From assembly GCA_014529385.2 (NCBI GenBank), contig CM043971.1, positions 31,072,209-31,136,208 on the forward strand: DNA of 64,000 bases, in the 5' to 3' direction. The position numbers were made by a program, and so were the translations under genes. The notes beneath the pieces are model-generated. The model saw nothing but the letters and a program-made list of their open reading frames with translations, had not been told where the DNA came from and ran no database searches. Source of the stretch: Adiantum capillus-veneris. Taxonomy: Eukaryota; Streptophyta; Polypodiopsida; Polypodiales; Pteridaceae. The number at the start of each line of letters is the position of its first letter. Position 1 is the first letter of the stretch. Positions 1 through 13,300 of the stretch are shown piece by piece.

Positions 1-44
1 ATTCACTTTCCAAAAAAAATAGGACCAGGCAGCGTGCAGTTTAA

Positions 45-1712
45 CAGGCTTTTATTGCTTCTCAAAGAAAGGGTGGTAACAGTAATGCAGCCACTTCCTA
101 TGGTTCTGCTGCGAGTGGCAAAAATTTTGTTCCTAATGCTTCTGCTGGCAGCACTTCGTCTGGCAATTCTGGTGATAAGGGCAAAAAGAAGATGTGTTGC
201 CATTATTGTAAAGCCAATGATCACTTGATCAAGTCGTGTCCTAAGTTGAAGGCCAAAGAGGCTAAGAAGAAAGAGGGCGGTTCCACTGCAAATGCTGGTT
301 CCACTACAAATGCAGCCATTGTTGAGTCTTCTCTGAAAGGAGACTGTGTTGCTGATGTTGATGCAGAATGGGCATTTAGCACAGAGTGCACTTACAATCC
401 TGATGTCCATGATGCATGCTTGTCAGTTGCTGTAGATTCACATGTGTGGTATTTCGACAGTGGTGCTACAAAGCAAATTACCTCACATCGTGAATTGTTT
501 ACCTCTCTCGAATCTGTCCCACATGGGAATTCAGTCACTTGTGCCAACAACGCCTCTTATCCAGTTCAGGGCGTTGGAAAGATTGTGCTCACTGCTGCTA
601 ATGGTAGTTCCTTTACACTTGTTGATGCACTTTATGTACCTGGGATCAAGAAGAATCTCTTGTCTGTATCCGCACTTGCTAGACTTGGACTTTTAGTCAA
701 ATTTGTGGATGACAGATGTACAGTTCATGATCTCAGTTTTGGTGATGAAATTGTTGCATCTAGGCTTTTGTGTCATGGGCTGTATAAGCTCACTTTGTAT
801 GACAAGTGTGGACAAAATTTCGCAAATGCTGTTGCAGCTTCAAGGGCTATTTCAAATGCAAAACTTTGGCATGCACGTTTTGGTCATCTGAATTTTGCCA
901 ATTTGCTGCGTTTGCAGAAATCTGATATGGTTGCTTCTTTGCCACCTCTTGAAGCACCCGTCAAACATGTTTGGGAAGGCTGTATTTTGGGTAAGATGCA
1001 GCGTTCTAAATTTCCAAAGGATGGTTCAGTTCGGGCCACATGCAGGTTGCAGGTTGTGCATAGTGATGTTTGTGGGCCCATGCAAACTCCGTCCTTGGGC
1101 AATTACCTGTACTTCGTGACTTTCATTGATGATTACTCCAGGCATGCATGGGTATTTCCGCTTAAAGCGAAGTCCGAAGTCTTTATGTGCTTCAAACAAT
1201 TTCTGGCTATGGCTGAAAATGTCTCAAAATGTACTATGGGCACCCTCAGTTCTGATCGAGGGGGGGAGTATATGTCTCATGAGTTTAACGCATTTCTGGC
1301 TAGTCGTGGGATAAAACACCAATGTACAGTGCCTTATACACCTCAGCAAAATGGTGTTGCTGAGAGGAAAAACAGGTCACTTATAGAAATGGCACGATGT
1401 ATGGTCAAATTCAAGCTTTGCCGCATTCTTTTTGGCTTGAGGCCATTATGTGTGCCACTTATGTACTTAACAGGTGTCCTACAAAAGCTTTGCAGTCTAT
1501 TACTCCATATGAAGCATGGCATGATAGAAAACCTTCTATTGAGCACATGCGTGTTTTTGGCTGTTTGGCATATGCTTTGGTGCCACAAGTGCAGCGCAGA
1601 AAATTGGATGATAAGGCTGTCAAATGTATTTTTGTTGGTTATAGTGCTGAAAGCAAAGGTTACAGGTTGTATCATCCGCAAACAAAACGTATTCTGGTTT
1701 CTTGGGATGTAG
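45..1712 (+). pseudogene. Copia-A gag C-terminus, protease and integrase N-half
   Basis: This frame is open from 45 to 1712; the codon just before it (42-44) is TAA. A CCHC zinc knuckle (CHYCKANDHLIKSC) begins near 198. The aspartic protease active site DSGA is at 456-467. A GAG-pre-integrase stretch (LWHARFGHLN) follows at about 863-895. The integrase core includes HSDVCGP, FIDDYSRHAWVF and SDRGGEY, then the PYTPQQNG..ERKNR motif near 1330-1370. After about 1400 the frame no longer encodes integrase; the correct continuation is in the frame that becomes open near 1397. Comparison with Copia-B (GTCAAAAGTC versus GTCAAATTC here) places a one-base deletion at this point. The product would have been part of a single gag-pol polyprotein. 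Confidence 0.9.
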
Positions 1713-3637
1713 TGTTTGTGGAAGATTCTGTTCAGCCCTTGCTGTCATGTACTAGAGACAGTAATGTAAGCTCACAGGACATTTATGACACTTTGTTGCC
1801 TCTTTTCAGTGGTGGAAATACGAATGTAAGTTCCAATGAGGCAAATGTACAGCCTATGGGGGTTTCTAAAAATGTTTTAGATCAGCCTATTACTAATGCA
1901 GATGTACATGATGTACTTGATAAGGAAAGGGCTGAAAATGAGCAGGCTAGAGGTATGCCAAAATGGATGGTTCACACTTTGCGTGACAGTAAATTGGATG
2001 CACCTTTGTCTAGTCGTACTCGTTCAGGCTCTCGCCATGCATCTTATGCATCAGATTGTTATGCTTTGGCTGTGTCTAGTTTACATAATGTTGAGGAGCC
2101 TTTGTCTTTTGATGAAGCACAGAATTCAAAAAATTGGATGGCTGCCATGCAATCAGAATATGATGCACTTATAGAGAATGACACATGGACTTTATGTGAT
2201 TTGCCTCCTGGAAAAAAGGCCATTGGTAAGAAGTGGGTTTACAAGTTGAAACGCAAGCTGGATGGTGAGATCGATCGCCATACGGCTCGACTTGTAGCAA
2301 AGGGTTATGCACAGCAAAAAGGCATAGATTATGAAGGGACTTTTGCTCCCACTTGTCGTATGACTACTGTGTGTTTTCTATGTGCATTGGCAGCTCATTT
2401 TGGTTGGGATGTACATCAATCAGACATTGTTACTGCTTTCTTGAATGGTGACATATTTGAGGAAGTTCATGTAACGCAGCCTCGCGGTTTTGTCATAAAA
2501 GGACAAGAGGACAAAGTGTGCAAATGTAACAAGGCTTTGTATGGGTTGAAGCAATCTCCTCGTGCTTGGTATGAGAAAGCTGACACTCATTTGGTCAAAC
2601 AAGGCTTTCGTAATAGTCCAACAGAAAGCACATTGTATGTAAAGCGTGAGGGTGATGTACTTCTCATTGTGGTTCTTTATGTTGATGATTTGCTGATCAC
2701 TAGACCAAATGAGAGAAATATTGCTGAATTTAAGGCTGATTTGAATGCTACTTTCAAGAAGAAATATTTGGGGCTATTGCATCATTATTTGGGTATACAG
2801 TTTAAGCAGTGTGATGGTGGTATTGCCTTGTGTCAGAAAAGTTACATAGAGACATTGCTGTGTAAGTTTGGACTTGAGGATTGCAAACCTATTGCCATTC
2901 CCATGGAAACAGGTTTGAAGTTGAGTCTACATGATGCTGGTGATCCTGCTGATGTCACTCTTTACCAAACTGATGTTGGCTGCCTCATTTATGTATGCAA
3001 CACGAGGCCAAATATTCAGTTTGCAGTCTCACAGGTCAGCAGATTTATGCATAGCCCAGGGTCTAAGCATTGGCAGGCTGTCAAGAGGATTTTCCGCTAC
3101 CTTAATGGCACTTACATCTTGGCTTGTTTTATCCCAAGTGGGAATCATTGCCGCCAGGCAGACTTACATGCTTTTTCGGACTCAGATTGGGCTGGTTGTT
3201 TTGACACGCGAGTGTCCACATCAGGTTTTTGTTTCATGCTTGGCAGTTCATGTATATCATGGCTGAGCAAGAAGCAACCTACTGTGGCCACTTCGAGTTG
3301 TGAGGCTGAGTACAGGGCAGTCTTCACAGCTACGGTTGAGTGTGTATGGCTCAGACGCCTTATGGCTGATTTGGGTGTTGGACAGGACACTGCCAACACT
3401 ATCTACACTGACAGTCATAGCGCATTGGCAATTGCGAGGAACCCAATTTTTCATGCTCGCACAAAGCACATTGAGGTGCATTACCACTATGTCAGGGAGA
3501 GGCTCTCAGCAGGAGAGATCAGCTTGGCTTATGTGCCAACACAGGACAACCTTGCAGATCTTTTCACAAAGGCATTGTCTCGTGAGAAGCTTGAAGCTTT
3601 TTGCAAAGCTTTGGGCTTACCCCCCTTTGTGGATTGA
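1397..3637 (+). pseudogene. Copia-A integrase C-half, reverse transcriptase and RNase H
   Basis: This is a 746-codon open frame continuing pol after the frameshift. It begins in the integrase C-terminal region (ALPHSFWLEAI, FGCLAYAL, KCIFVGY). The RT domain starts near 2200 (KKWVYKLKRKLDGEIDRHTARLVAKG). The polymerase box YVDDLL is at 2678-2695. The connection contains LYGLKQSPRAWY. RNase H shows SDSDWAGC, SSCEAEYRA and DSHSALAIARNP..HARTKHIEV. The reading frame is complete to its stop at 3635-3637, just upstream of the polypurine tract. The long clean frame suggests Copia-A is younger or less decayed than Copia-B. Confidence 0.93.
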
Positions 3638-3699
3638 TTATGTCCTCAGGGCATGGCACTTCCCTTTACTCATGTGCCAGCTCTTGTTCACCGCATCAC

Positions 3700-3712
3700 T
3701 CCAGGGGGGATT
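3700..3712 (+). promoter_or_regulatory. Polypurine tract of Copia-A
   Basis: A run CCAGGGGGGATT sits immediately before the 3' LTR, where the plus-strand primer of an LTR retrotransposon is expected. The matching tract in Copia-B is AAGGGGGGATT at 24685-24696. Confidence 0.8.
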
Positions 3713-3939
3713 TGTTACCATATACATGTGGTAGTGATGTGTGTGAACACACTCGGACCGCCGGGGCATTTTTTCCCTCTTTAGGAGGTTTTTTCCCCCG
3801 TGCATTGTATATACGCCCATCACTCTAGGGCTATCTATCTTTCCATTGCACACTAAGTAACACACTCTCTATTGTGTGCCTCGAGCTTCCTTCGTCTTCT
3901 CCAAGCTGTGTGTGTTTCTCTGCAACCCTAATTCCAACA
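3713..3939 (+). repeat. Copia-A 3' LTR (227 bp)
   Basis: The LTR begins TGTTACCATATACATG and ends CTAATTCCAACA (5'-TG...CA-3'). It matches the Copia-B LTRs at 14238-14464 and 24697-24922 along its length. A TATA-like element (TGTATATACG) near 3805-3814 is a plausible promoter for element transcription. Confidence 0.93.
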
Positions 3940-6896
3940 CGTGTTCGTGGTAGAAGTCACCGTCTGATTACGAAATTGTATCAGAGCGAGAAAATTCTTA
4001 GTAGGTAAAATACTGCTACTAACAGCTTGCCCAAATTGGGGGCGGCATCTTGTATGGAATTCAAACAAATTTTCAAAAATTCCAGTTTATGCCATCTCAC
4101 AATGAGACCCTCCATGGGACGTTTATGGCGTCCTAGACGTAGTATGTATCCATGAACCAAAGTACGTTTCCATACCAACATTTATTCCATTAATCAATAT
4201 CAAGGCAAACAATTTGCACATGGTTTCCATTTCATTTAGGCTAATGCACATCAGCGTTAAATAACCCAAAGTTATTTTTGGAAAGTATCCCAAAACAAGT
4301 CCAAACTTAGCTATTCTCATATTGATTATCAAAATAAAACACAATTCAATTAATTCCACCCCAAATTGGGTAGCATTTTAATTGTAAAATGAACTTTCCT
4401 TCGAAAGCTAGATTGTCATCTCTATCGAGACACACCAAGGGAGATTTAAGGCTAGGTAAGCACATGTTTTTAGACCTACAATGCAATATATGAGACATGT
4501 ATAACATCAATGTTTTTTTTGCACGTCATCATTCCCTTTTCCTACAAACCACGAGATAGTCTATCACATTGAGCCAAATATATATAAAAACTTCTAACCA
4601 GTTATCATTCCAGGTATATCTATGAACCATAGCTCGTTAAAGACAAAAAAAAATCCCAACAAAGCATGAATACATAAAGTGACTACCATGTCTCTTTGAA
4701 TGGAAAAAATATACAGACTTGAGCAACAGATTATGATTGAATGGTGAGTTAAATACATTTGACATGAAGCATATTCTCCACCCCGGATAGGAAGACCATC
4801 TCATGACACGTAAATTGTAATGTTTTTCCGGCTCGTGAGGCTCTCACATGAGAAATTCCCCATCCATGCAAATGACTACCTTATCTTCAAGTCACACATT
4901 AGGTATGCATGGTTAGAAGGCACGCATTACTGTGATGATTTTTCTTTTAGTTCAAATAAAAAACATTTCTCGTAATTTTCACATTACCAAAGCACTTCAA
5001 ATTTTGCAGACATAGAATACAAGAGGTAGCGCTTAATCTGCTATTTCAAGCTATCAAGAGATCCACAATGAGAAGAACCATTTCCTTGAATGTCAGAGGT
5101 TTTCCACTGCACATTGAGGATTTCGAGTGTGAGATGACAAAGATGACAAGATATCAAAGATAGAAATTCAAACAAAAAGGTGACTTATAGAGTGATCTCT
5201 CACTAGATATATTCAATGAAACCTTATTGGAAAATATCTAAAACATTGTGCAAATAAAATATGGCCAAGAGAGATTATTTAGCACCTTCTCCTCAATTCC
5301 CAAAATTCCAATCTACGCAACATCAATCTTATTGTTAGTAAAGTTAAAAATATAGAAGCATAAATAACCATTACTTGCTAGCTATCCCAATTGTAAAGAA
5401 ACCACATATAACAAGAGGGTTCCCAAACTTGTAACGTCCCTCCCACCAGGGCTAGAAACTATCCTCAGTTTGCTGAATAGAGAACTGATTGGACTGTGAG
5501 TGATGGACATTGTTGAGGATATCTGGAAGTTTTTGGGAAAAAAATTTAGGCATCCATTATTAGCATCTTCTATAGGGTGTACCTTAAAAGTCAAAAGATA
5601 AATATTGTAAATTGTTCCAGTGTGTGTAATGGTGGTCTCATGATCACCTATTTGGCTAGGGATGAGTTGATCTTATTGATCTACAAGTGTAGGTGGATTC
5701 TCATATATGTGATGTGTAGGTAGGGGTCCTCAAAAGGGTTGTAATAGATCGATGTGAACTGTATTGTGAATGTTCCTAGGATAAGGGAAATTCACTATTA
5801 AAATACATCACAAGGCTAGGTATCCTATGTAGGTATGGTTGGGAATTAGACACTCAACATATGTTTCATTAAAATCCATAGAAGTGACACATAGAGTGGC
5901 CACAAGTTTGAGTAACTAAAAAGAAAACTCCAAAAAAAAAAAGTACATGCTGATGGGCTAGTATGCCCAAGGTTCTGATGTAAATAATTGCAAGAGATGT
6001 AGTACTATATCTCATTAAATGACACTTTTAAATCAAATAATCAAATGCTATTATGGAACCATTGGTCTATTTTAGTATAAAGTTATGTTTTGATCCTCAA
6101 ACTAAGCTACTACATAAGTGGTAAATGATCCAAGTTTACCAAAAACACAATAGCTTGGCATTTGGATTTTCCATAAAGAGTGCAAATATTTCCAAATTGG
6201 GTGCTTATCAAGAGTTTGTTGATTTTGAAGTTCAAAAATTGCTTTCAGGATTTGTGACTCATTGGAATCATAAGCAATTTTGTGCCTTGATTAGTACATA
6301 TAACATGCAATCATCAATGATAAATGAAAATGTTACGTAATTATCCATAAATGATAGCAAAATATGAATGTACCATGAGTGAATGTATCATGTTCATGTT
6401 GTCTCAAGCTCTTCATTTGTGAATTGTTTTTAATACATATTCAAATGTTGGTGGTCAGCTTTTCCAAATGGCTTTCAAATATAGACATGTGTTGAGATGA
6501 TTCTTCCACTATCTTCTCGGTGCCATCTTTGCAACTTACAAATAGAGAAAGTCCATTGATTTATGGAGATTTAGTAGTAAAAGAGTATAATGTAGGAAAA
6601 TAATCATTGTTAATATACAATATATGAGGTAATAGAGTACTTATTGTTATCAACACAATGATTGAGTGCTATCATGAATTTAATGATGGATGTTGAGAGA
6701 ACTTAATATAGCTCCATGGTGAAATAAGATTGAAAAAAGAGGATTGTGTGATGGCACACAAGCAATCTCCTTGATCTTGATGCATAAGTTGACCGCTTGC
6801 TTTGTGCCCAAGTCTGAAGGTAGTTGAGATAACTAATTGACCACACTTGCTACACATGATTGATGACCTCAATTTCCAAGGATAAAGTATCCTCAT
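3940..6896. other. AT-rich intergenic stretch, no recognisable gene
   Basis: All frames are short with no motif I recognise. A PBS-like string (TTGTATCAGAGCG, 3976-3988) lies 36 bp after the Copia-A LTR but has no associated LTR. No convincing RNA gene or repeat was seen. Confidence 0.5.
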
Positions 6897-9712
6897 TTGA
6901 TATCCATGGTGGAAACCTCCAACATCACATTTTTTGGGGTGTGTTGCAAAATTTATTCTGTAGGTTCCCTAAAGTATCTCAATGAAAGTTGTCCCGAATT
7001 GGTTAATTTCGAGAAGTCAAACACGACGCATTTCAATGGTAGTATGCTAAAATTACCTTGTATGGCTAAGTTTTGTGATGAACTTGGAGGCAAGATTACT
7101 TGCCACTATTGTGGACAGGCACCCATTTGGTTGCACACATATGTGATTACTTTGTATATTGTGTCATGCCAAGGGATGAAATCATGAGCAAATTGATGGT
7201 ACATCAAGGAAATCACCAGCATGACATGAGGGATGGTATGCTCAAAAGACTCATTGATAAAACCAAAGAAATGGTTGCCCAAGTCCTTAGTGTAGACAGA
7301 CACTCAAGTGCACAAAAGGCACAAATGTGTGTGGCAAAGGAAATTGTGACAACAACTTTGATGCAAGAAGGGGGCTCTCGACACGTACTTGGCAAGCAAG
7401 AATTTCTAAATGTTTTTGAATCAATAGGCCCCTTAGTGGATGACAATTGTTGAGGATGATTACTTGTTTCTCTTGTTTGTGCATATTATTTCAAAGGAAC
7501 TAAATTCTATAATACAAGTTTTGTAGGTGTGTGGAAGCAACAAGAAATGGTCCAACAAAGAAGAGCTCTGGGGTAGGCTCTCTATTGCGGCTAAAAAGGG
7601 CTTGCACATATGATTTTTTTCACAGAAGTATGTTTCTTGGGAAAAGAGCAAAAGGGGAGCAGTGCTTTGTGTTCAAGATGTCTACAGTTGGCCTTGCCTC
7701 TAGATTGGATTTGGTTAATTGGATGCAACAAAGGGGAACTAGAGATCTTTGGCATGCTTGGGTGCAATTTGATCACAGTCACCAAGTGGCGGGTTGGATG
7801 ACCATGGCATGCCATGTTTACGATCCAAGGTTCATTATTTCATGAGCATATCTTTCAAGTTTGACATATCATAAGAAACAACTAATAATATGTATACTAA
7901 TATGAATGTCTTATGTTAAAGCATGCAAGATCTCTGCAGTATTGCAACTTGTGAGATGAAAGAGGGGAACATGGAAGCACAAATATTTTTTTGATAGTGC
8001 ATAAATGAATTTATGGAGGGGTATGGATGTGAGAGAGAAAATTTCCATGGATTCATAAACTGACAAAGATCGAGCCAGAATACAACTCGCATTGTGTTCA
8101 ATGGTGGAAAAGACAATGTTCTACAACATTGAGAGTGATCTTGCCTTTTTCATTGGAAGAAAGGCATGATGGAGCACATGACAAAGTAGATTGTTTCTTC
8201 ATCTCAACAAACTCACAAAGAGATGTGCAAAAAGTGGCATTTAGTGCCCCTCTAGAGAGGCATCTCCATCAAAGTCTCATCTCCTTCAACAATGGTGGCG
8301 CAATGGACATTGCATGGACAAGAACATCCCCTCAATGGACTCTTGGTTGCGTTGGTGGGAGGTGTGTATTTCACATTAGGGGAGCATCATGATATTAGTA
8401 GAGAGAAGTAGTGATGGTGCAAACACTCCAAGAACCAACTTGGCCAAGAGTAAGCATGGGAGTTGGCTTGCAGGCGAGGGATTCAAAAAAAAATTCTCAT
8501 TGTATTTTTCATGTACTTTAGATATGTAAAATGAAATACTAAAAATCACAAAGGAAGTTTTTTACTCTCAAGGTAAACATATTGGAAAGGGTCCTTCATT
8601 AGAGAGACTCAAGGAGAGAGTTTCCTCTAGCCCAGCATAGGTGATAAGCGTAGTGAATGAGGCTACATCTGGAACACCCATGTATAAGTCTCACATTCCT
8701 CTTGAAGGAGACAAAGAAACCGTCCAATAAAAAGCAAGGTCCATTCATTGTGATTGATGTTGATGATGAATCCACACATAGACCAGAATACAATGCAAAA
8801 ACACGTGACCGCACATCACATGGAAGGCCTAGGAAGATCATTTTTAGGGAGGATTCAAGGGCAACAGATGGGAGTGAGAATTCATAATACAAGGCAGAGG
8901 TTTGCGTTTTGAAATGAAAGGTCAATGAAGCTATATGGGCAATGAGAAGAACTTCAATTAGTAGTTGTGTATGTGTAGTGACACCCCAGTGGTGGAAAAA
9001 GATGTGGACAAAATATAGTGGTATGTAGTAAAGGGACTTCTGCACCTTCTTTTTGAGGGGTATTGAAAACATCCAAATGGGCTACTCAAGTAATGGTTTT
9101 GGTTCTATCCCAACCATGTTATTCATTGTTATGTGGTGGATCATAACATAGATCCAAGACAAGCTCCTCCAACAATGATTTGGCCGGTTAATCTAGGAAC
9201 AGATCTTATAGATGAAGAAGTTGAGATTTTGCTTGACGGAGGATTTCAAGTGGAGTCAGTTGGAAAAGAAAAACAATGTGAGCTCCTCCCAAGGGTGGAG
9301 ATGACTCCTCTATCGCTTCAACAAAAGCAAGTAGTAGTGGTTCAATACTAAGAAATGGCATAAGAGTCAGATTTTGTACTTCCATTTTAGAGAAGACAAC
9401 AAAGAGAATTGGTTTGGCTCTTTGTTTAAAGGCTAAGGTAATTGAGGAGAAATCCATCGTAATCATGCAATAGACAGACATGTGGGGGTGTATGAGGTGC
9501 ACATCAAGGATGAGCCCTACTGTACATGCCACAATTTCACTGATAAGAAAGCCGAGAAGAAATATTATTTAGCTTGCAAGCACTTGTACTTATCCGTGAG
9601 AGTGCTTAGATTGAGCCAAAATCCAAACATGTTCATACATCAGCATGTGCTAGGCAAAGTAGATGTCTACAATGCTCTTAGCTGTGAATGCACATATCTC
9701 AACCTAAAGTAA
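6897..9712 (+). pseudogene. Decayed MULE/SWIM-type transposase-like coding sequence
   Basis: Several plus-strand stretches read like fragments of one protein separated by stops and frameshifts. Near 7081-7130 there is ITCHYCGQ. At 7100-7453 a helical, acidic/basic stretch contains HQGNHQHDMRDG and SAQKAQM. At 7531-7845 come FVFKMST, LDLVNWMQQ and WMTMACHVYDP. At 8129-8392 a shorter block is rich in histidine and arginine. At 9482-9712 there is a SWIM-type zinc finger. The order of a CxxC motif, an MTMACHVYDP-like block and a C-terminal SWIM finger resembles transposase-like proteins of the Mutator/FAR1 type. That family assignment is inference from memory of the pattern. Introns could account for some gaps, but I could not define splice sites, so I call it a relic. 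Confidence 0.45.
9482..9712 (+). pseudogene. SWIM-type zinc finger fragment
   Basis: The frame contains CTCHNF followed 15-20 residues later by CKHLYL, fitting the CxC..CxH pattern of SWIM zinc fingers. The following helix VRVLRLSQNP..FIHQHVLGKVDVYNALS is like the tail of many plant SWIM proteins. The frame opens with a GTG codon and is interrupted upstream by TAG near 9471, so it is a fragment. SWIM fingers bind DNA or protein and are common in MULE transposases; the location after other MULE-like fragments supports that reading. Confidence 0.6.
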
Positions 9713-9901
9713 AGCCCCATGTTTGGATAATTTTGTAACACCTTTTCTCCCATGTGTTGAATCTCGCAAAGTTTATTTAGAATGTTTTGGTATTGAACCA
9801 CTCGCGAAGATTTTTTGGATTATCTTGGTTTAACAATCATTCTATCTTTCCACTTGCTAGCATTGATGTCAGTGCAAAATGATTTAGGCATATACTTGTC
9901 C

Positions 9902-9904
<3 letters not shown>

Positions 9905-9978
<74 letters not shown>

Positions 9979-9990
9979 TGTGTGTTTGTG
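9905..9990 (+). repeat. (TG)n microsatellite
   Basis: About 37 uninterrupted TG units followed by degenerate TTTGTG units. It abuts the left edge of the 0.74-kb repeat. Confidence 0.98.
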
Positions 9991-10953
<963 letters not shown>

Positions 10954-10992
10954 AGAGTCCACCAATGGGGGCACAATGCCCCCATTAGGTAC

Positions 10993-11301
10993 CTAGTGCC
11001 CACCCTTGAGGCAAGAACTGACTTTCTTGAACTCTTTACAAGATAATAAATCCTCCAAGGAATCTAGGTACTTTTGTATGATACGCCAGAGCGTGATTAT
11101 TTCAAAACCATTGTTGCAAAAAGCTTGTACAAGATCCTTGATATCTTTGCATGCTCGATCTATAGAGTGATTGAAAAAGATAATTGGCTTGATCTGGGAG
11201 AGGATAACTTTGTGAGCCCGTCCTGATGTCATACTGTTTCTTTTGTGAATGAACTTGATGACCTTAGCTGGTACAACCAATCCTTTATCTATCTTAGTCA
11301 T
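10993..11301 (-). pseudogene. PLE-type RT C-terminal block
   Basis: It contains GRAHKVILSQIKPIIFF and AFCNNGFEIITLWRI. The plus-strand relic at 54739-54972 encodes a clearly related block (WAHKVILSQLKPILF, SFCHNSFE), so the two elements belong to one family. In both copies the block sits downstream of motif C and just upstream of the terminal hairpin. Its function is unknown; it may be the RT thumb or a connector. Confidence 0.65.
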
Positions 11302-11439
11302 ATGAAGCTGATCCTAGCGAACTGTGAGTTGCATGCTTAGGAAAGATGTGCTCACACCAATTTGTCCTACAAAGGTGGTAGTGCTATCATCAAAATGGAG
11401 AGGCAAGAAGGGTAGATAGGGTGGGTGATGGTGAAATAC

Positions 11440-12730
11440 CTTGGTTAATCGTTATTGATCCAAAGGATATCATCAAAGAAATGAAAGGGGGACCTGAGAT
11501 TTCAAAGGTTAAGTTGGAGAGAGGGGGTGAGCAGACAAATACTGATGTAATCATATGCTAGTGCATGTAGGTAAAGGTTGCACCAAATAGGAGAGTAGGC
11601 TAGGCCCATGGGAATACCATTAACTTGTCTATAAATCCTTCCATTACATTGGATGTACATATGGTTGATCAGCCATGTGGTGAGTTCAATGACTCAAGAT
11701 TTGTTGAATGATATGAGGTTTTTGTAGGGTTGCTGAGACCAAGTTCCAATGATACACCTACTAGGGAAGCTCTTGAAGAATAAGAAAAGATCCATGTGAT
11801 CAAGGACATAGCTAAGAAGATTACTTATAATTTGGATCAGCCCAATGGTACCATGGTGAGGGATATTTTCATAGCTCTTTTTCACATCAGCTGAGAAGAT
11901 AGAGGTGACTTTCTCAGGTAGGTTAAGTATAACCTCATTTATGGAATCAACAACCCACCATGCCTGTAGCTTTATATTAAAGCATGGGAGAGCGTTTTGA
12001 TTAATACCTGAGCCCTATGCTTTAGATGAGGGATGAAAGTTTTTAGTATGCATGCCAATAAGTGTGATGCATCTAAAAAAAAGCAACAACTGGCCCTAGA
12101 TGTGATCCAGCGGAAGGCATTTTTATGAGACATATATATTACCATGAGGTAGGGAAGAGGGAGAGAGTTTTGGGCCTCAAATTTAGCCAAAAAAATATTG
12201 AATCTCTTGTAGGGTAGTGGTGAAAGAGATAGTGCTAGGTAAGAAATCAGAGCCTTCCAACCTATTCCAAGCCTCATGATGATGAAAGCCAGGCATAAGA
12301 AAATAGGATTGTTGGTCGCTTTATCAAGACAAGTAATAAAGTACCTGTATTTGAATGATTGAATGTGGTGGTCAATGGGTGCTATCATTTTAGTGGATCT
12401 GTTTGGGGGGAGGGAAATGTCACAGTACTTCCAAAAGAGACTTTTGATTTGGGCCTCCTGCAGGTGAAGAGGTAAAACTAAGATCCCTTCTTTTATGAAA
12501 TTTAGCAGACAAGTCCACAACTCATTCATTGCTATGTGTTTACATAAAGGTTGGGTAGGGATGTGATTGAGACCTTTCATGAGAGTGGTTCTCAGGAGAT
12601 TGTTCTCAAGGATCATGACGTCATAGAATAAAACATGTTTGAATTCTCCATGATATCTTGGCATTGATTCATCACATTGACACACAGGAATTGTGGTGCG
12701 TGTAAACACATCCTTAGCATTACATATCAT
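11440..12730 (-). pseudogene. PLE-type reverse transcriptase (broken)
   Basis: The first 252 codons (12730-11972) hold an N-terminal block (CLLNFIKEGILVLP) and the motif YFITCLDKATNNPIFLC, then MSHKNAFRWITSRA. The palm motif A, KKSYENIPHHG, starts at 11885 after a stop. Motif B, YRQVNGIPMG, is encoded at 11638-11604 and is followed by SPIWCNLYLHAL. Motif C, FFDDIL, is at 11480-11461 in another frame. The combination YxNIP, GIPMG and a DD box preceded by an aromatic residue is typical of PLE reverse transcriptases. The product would have been the element's polymerase. At least one stop and two frame changes make it non-functional. Confidence 0.7.
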
Positions 12731-13300
12731 TAATTTGATAGGGTCTAAAAAGGACTATGAAAAACATAGGTCATCCCACGTAACATAGGTCATCCCACAT
12801 TATAGTAGTCTTTATATCAAGGCCAAAAAAAAAGATCCCAAAAAAATCATGGATAGGATGTTAAGTCCATGAAGGTATTGTGATAAATAATATGAAAAAA
12901 GTGGTTCTTGAGTGGTGGATTTGGGGTGATGCATCATCTTCCAACTTTATCCTTGATGATATCCTGCAATAGTTCAGAAATACAAAAGATTCTTAGCAAT
13001 GGGGGCACATCCATGTGTGAAACCGGAGCGAGTTTGGGAGGTGGGGGTGGGAGTAGGGGTGAAGTTGGGGGTGGATGGGGATGGCCTAGTAGCTTGAGCA
13101 GGGGGTCTGTTCACAGTAGAATGATTAGCTAAGGATTCAGATGGAGAGAAGACTAGATTCCATGCTGGTGTGGTAGGAGTTTGGGTCAAGTATCTGGGGT
13201 TTTTCCCCTTTCTTGCTTTCCTCTCCCTTGATCTGCATGCCCTCTCTTTCCATGTATGGAGTCAAGAAATTTCTCATTAATGGGTGCTAGTAAAGAATAG

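Larger units (their letters stand above)
1..3939 (+). mobile_element. Copia-A: Ty1/copia LTR retrotransposon, 5' end outside window
   Basis: The order zinc knuckle, protease, integrase, reverse transcriptase, RNase H, polypurine tract, LTR is that of Ty1/copia. Position 1 aligns with about 15560 of the related Copia-B, so the 5' LTR and most of gag (about 1.3 kb) should lie upstream of the window. Copia-A has no internal insertion at the site where Copia-C sits in Copia-B, so it serves as the unoccupied reference. It is inactive: an in-frame TAA lies at 42-44 and a one-base deletion near 1405 splits pol into two frames. The five bases after the 3' LTR (CGTGT) would be the target duplication, which cannot be checked here. 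Confidence 0.93.

Noticed and set aside
3976-3988. PBS-like TTGTATCAGAGCG after the Copia-A 3' LTR
   Set aside because: Imperfect and with no LTR directly upstream in register; not enough to call another element.
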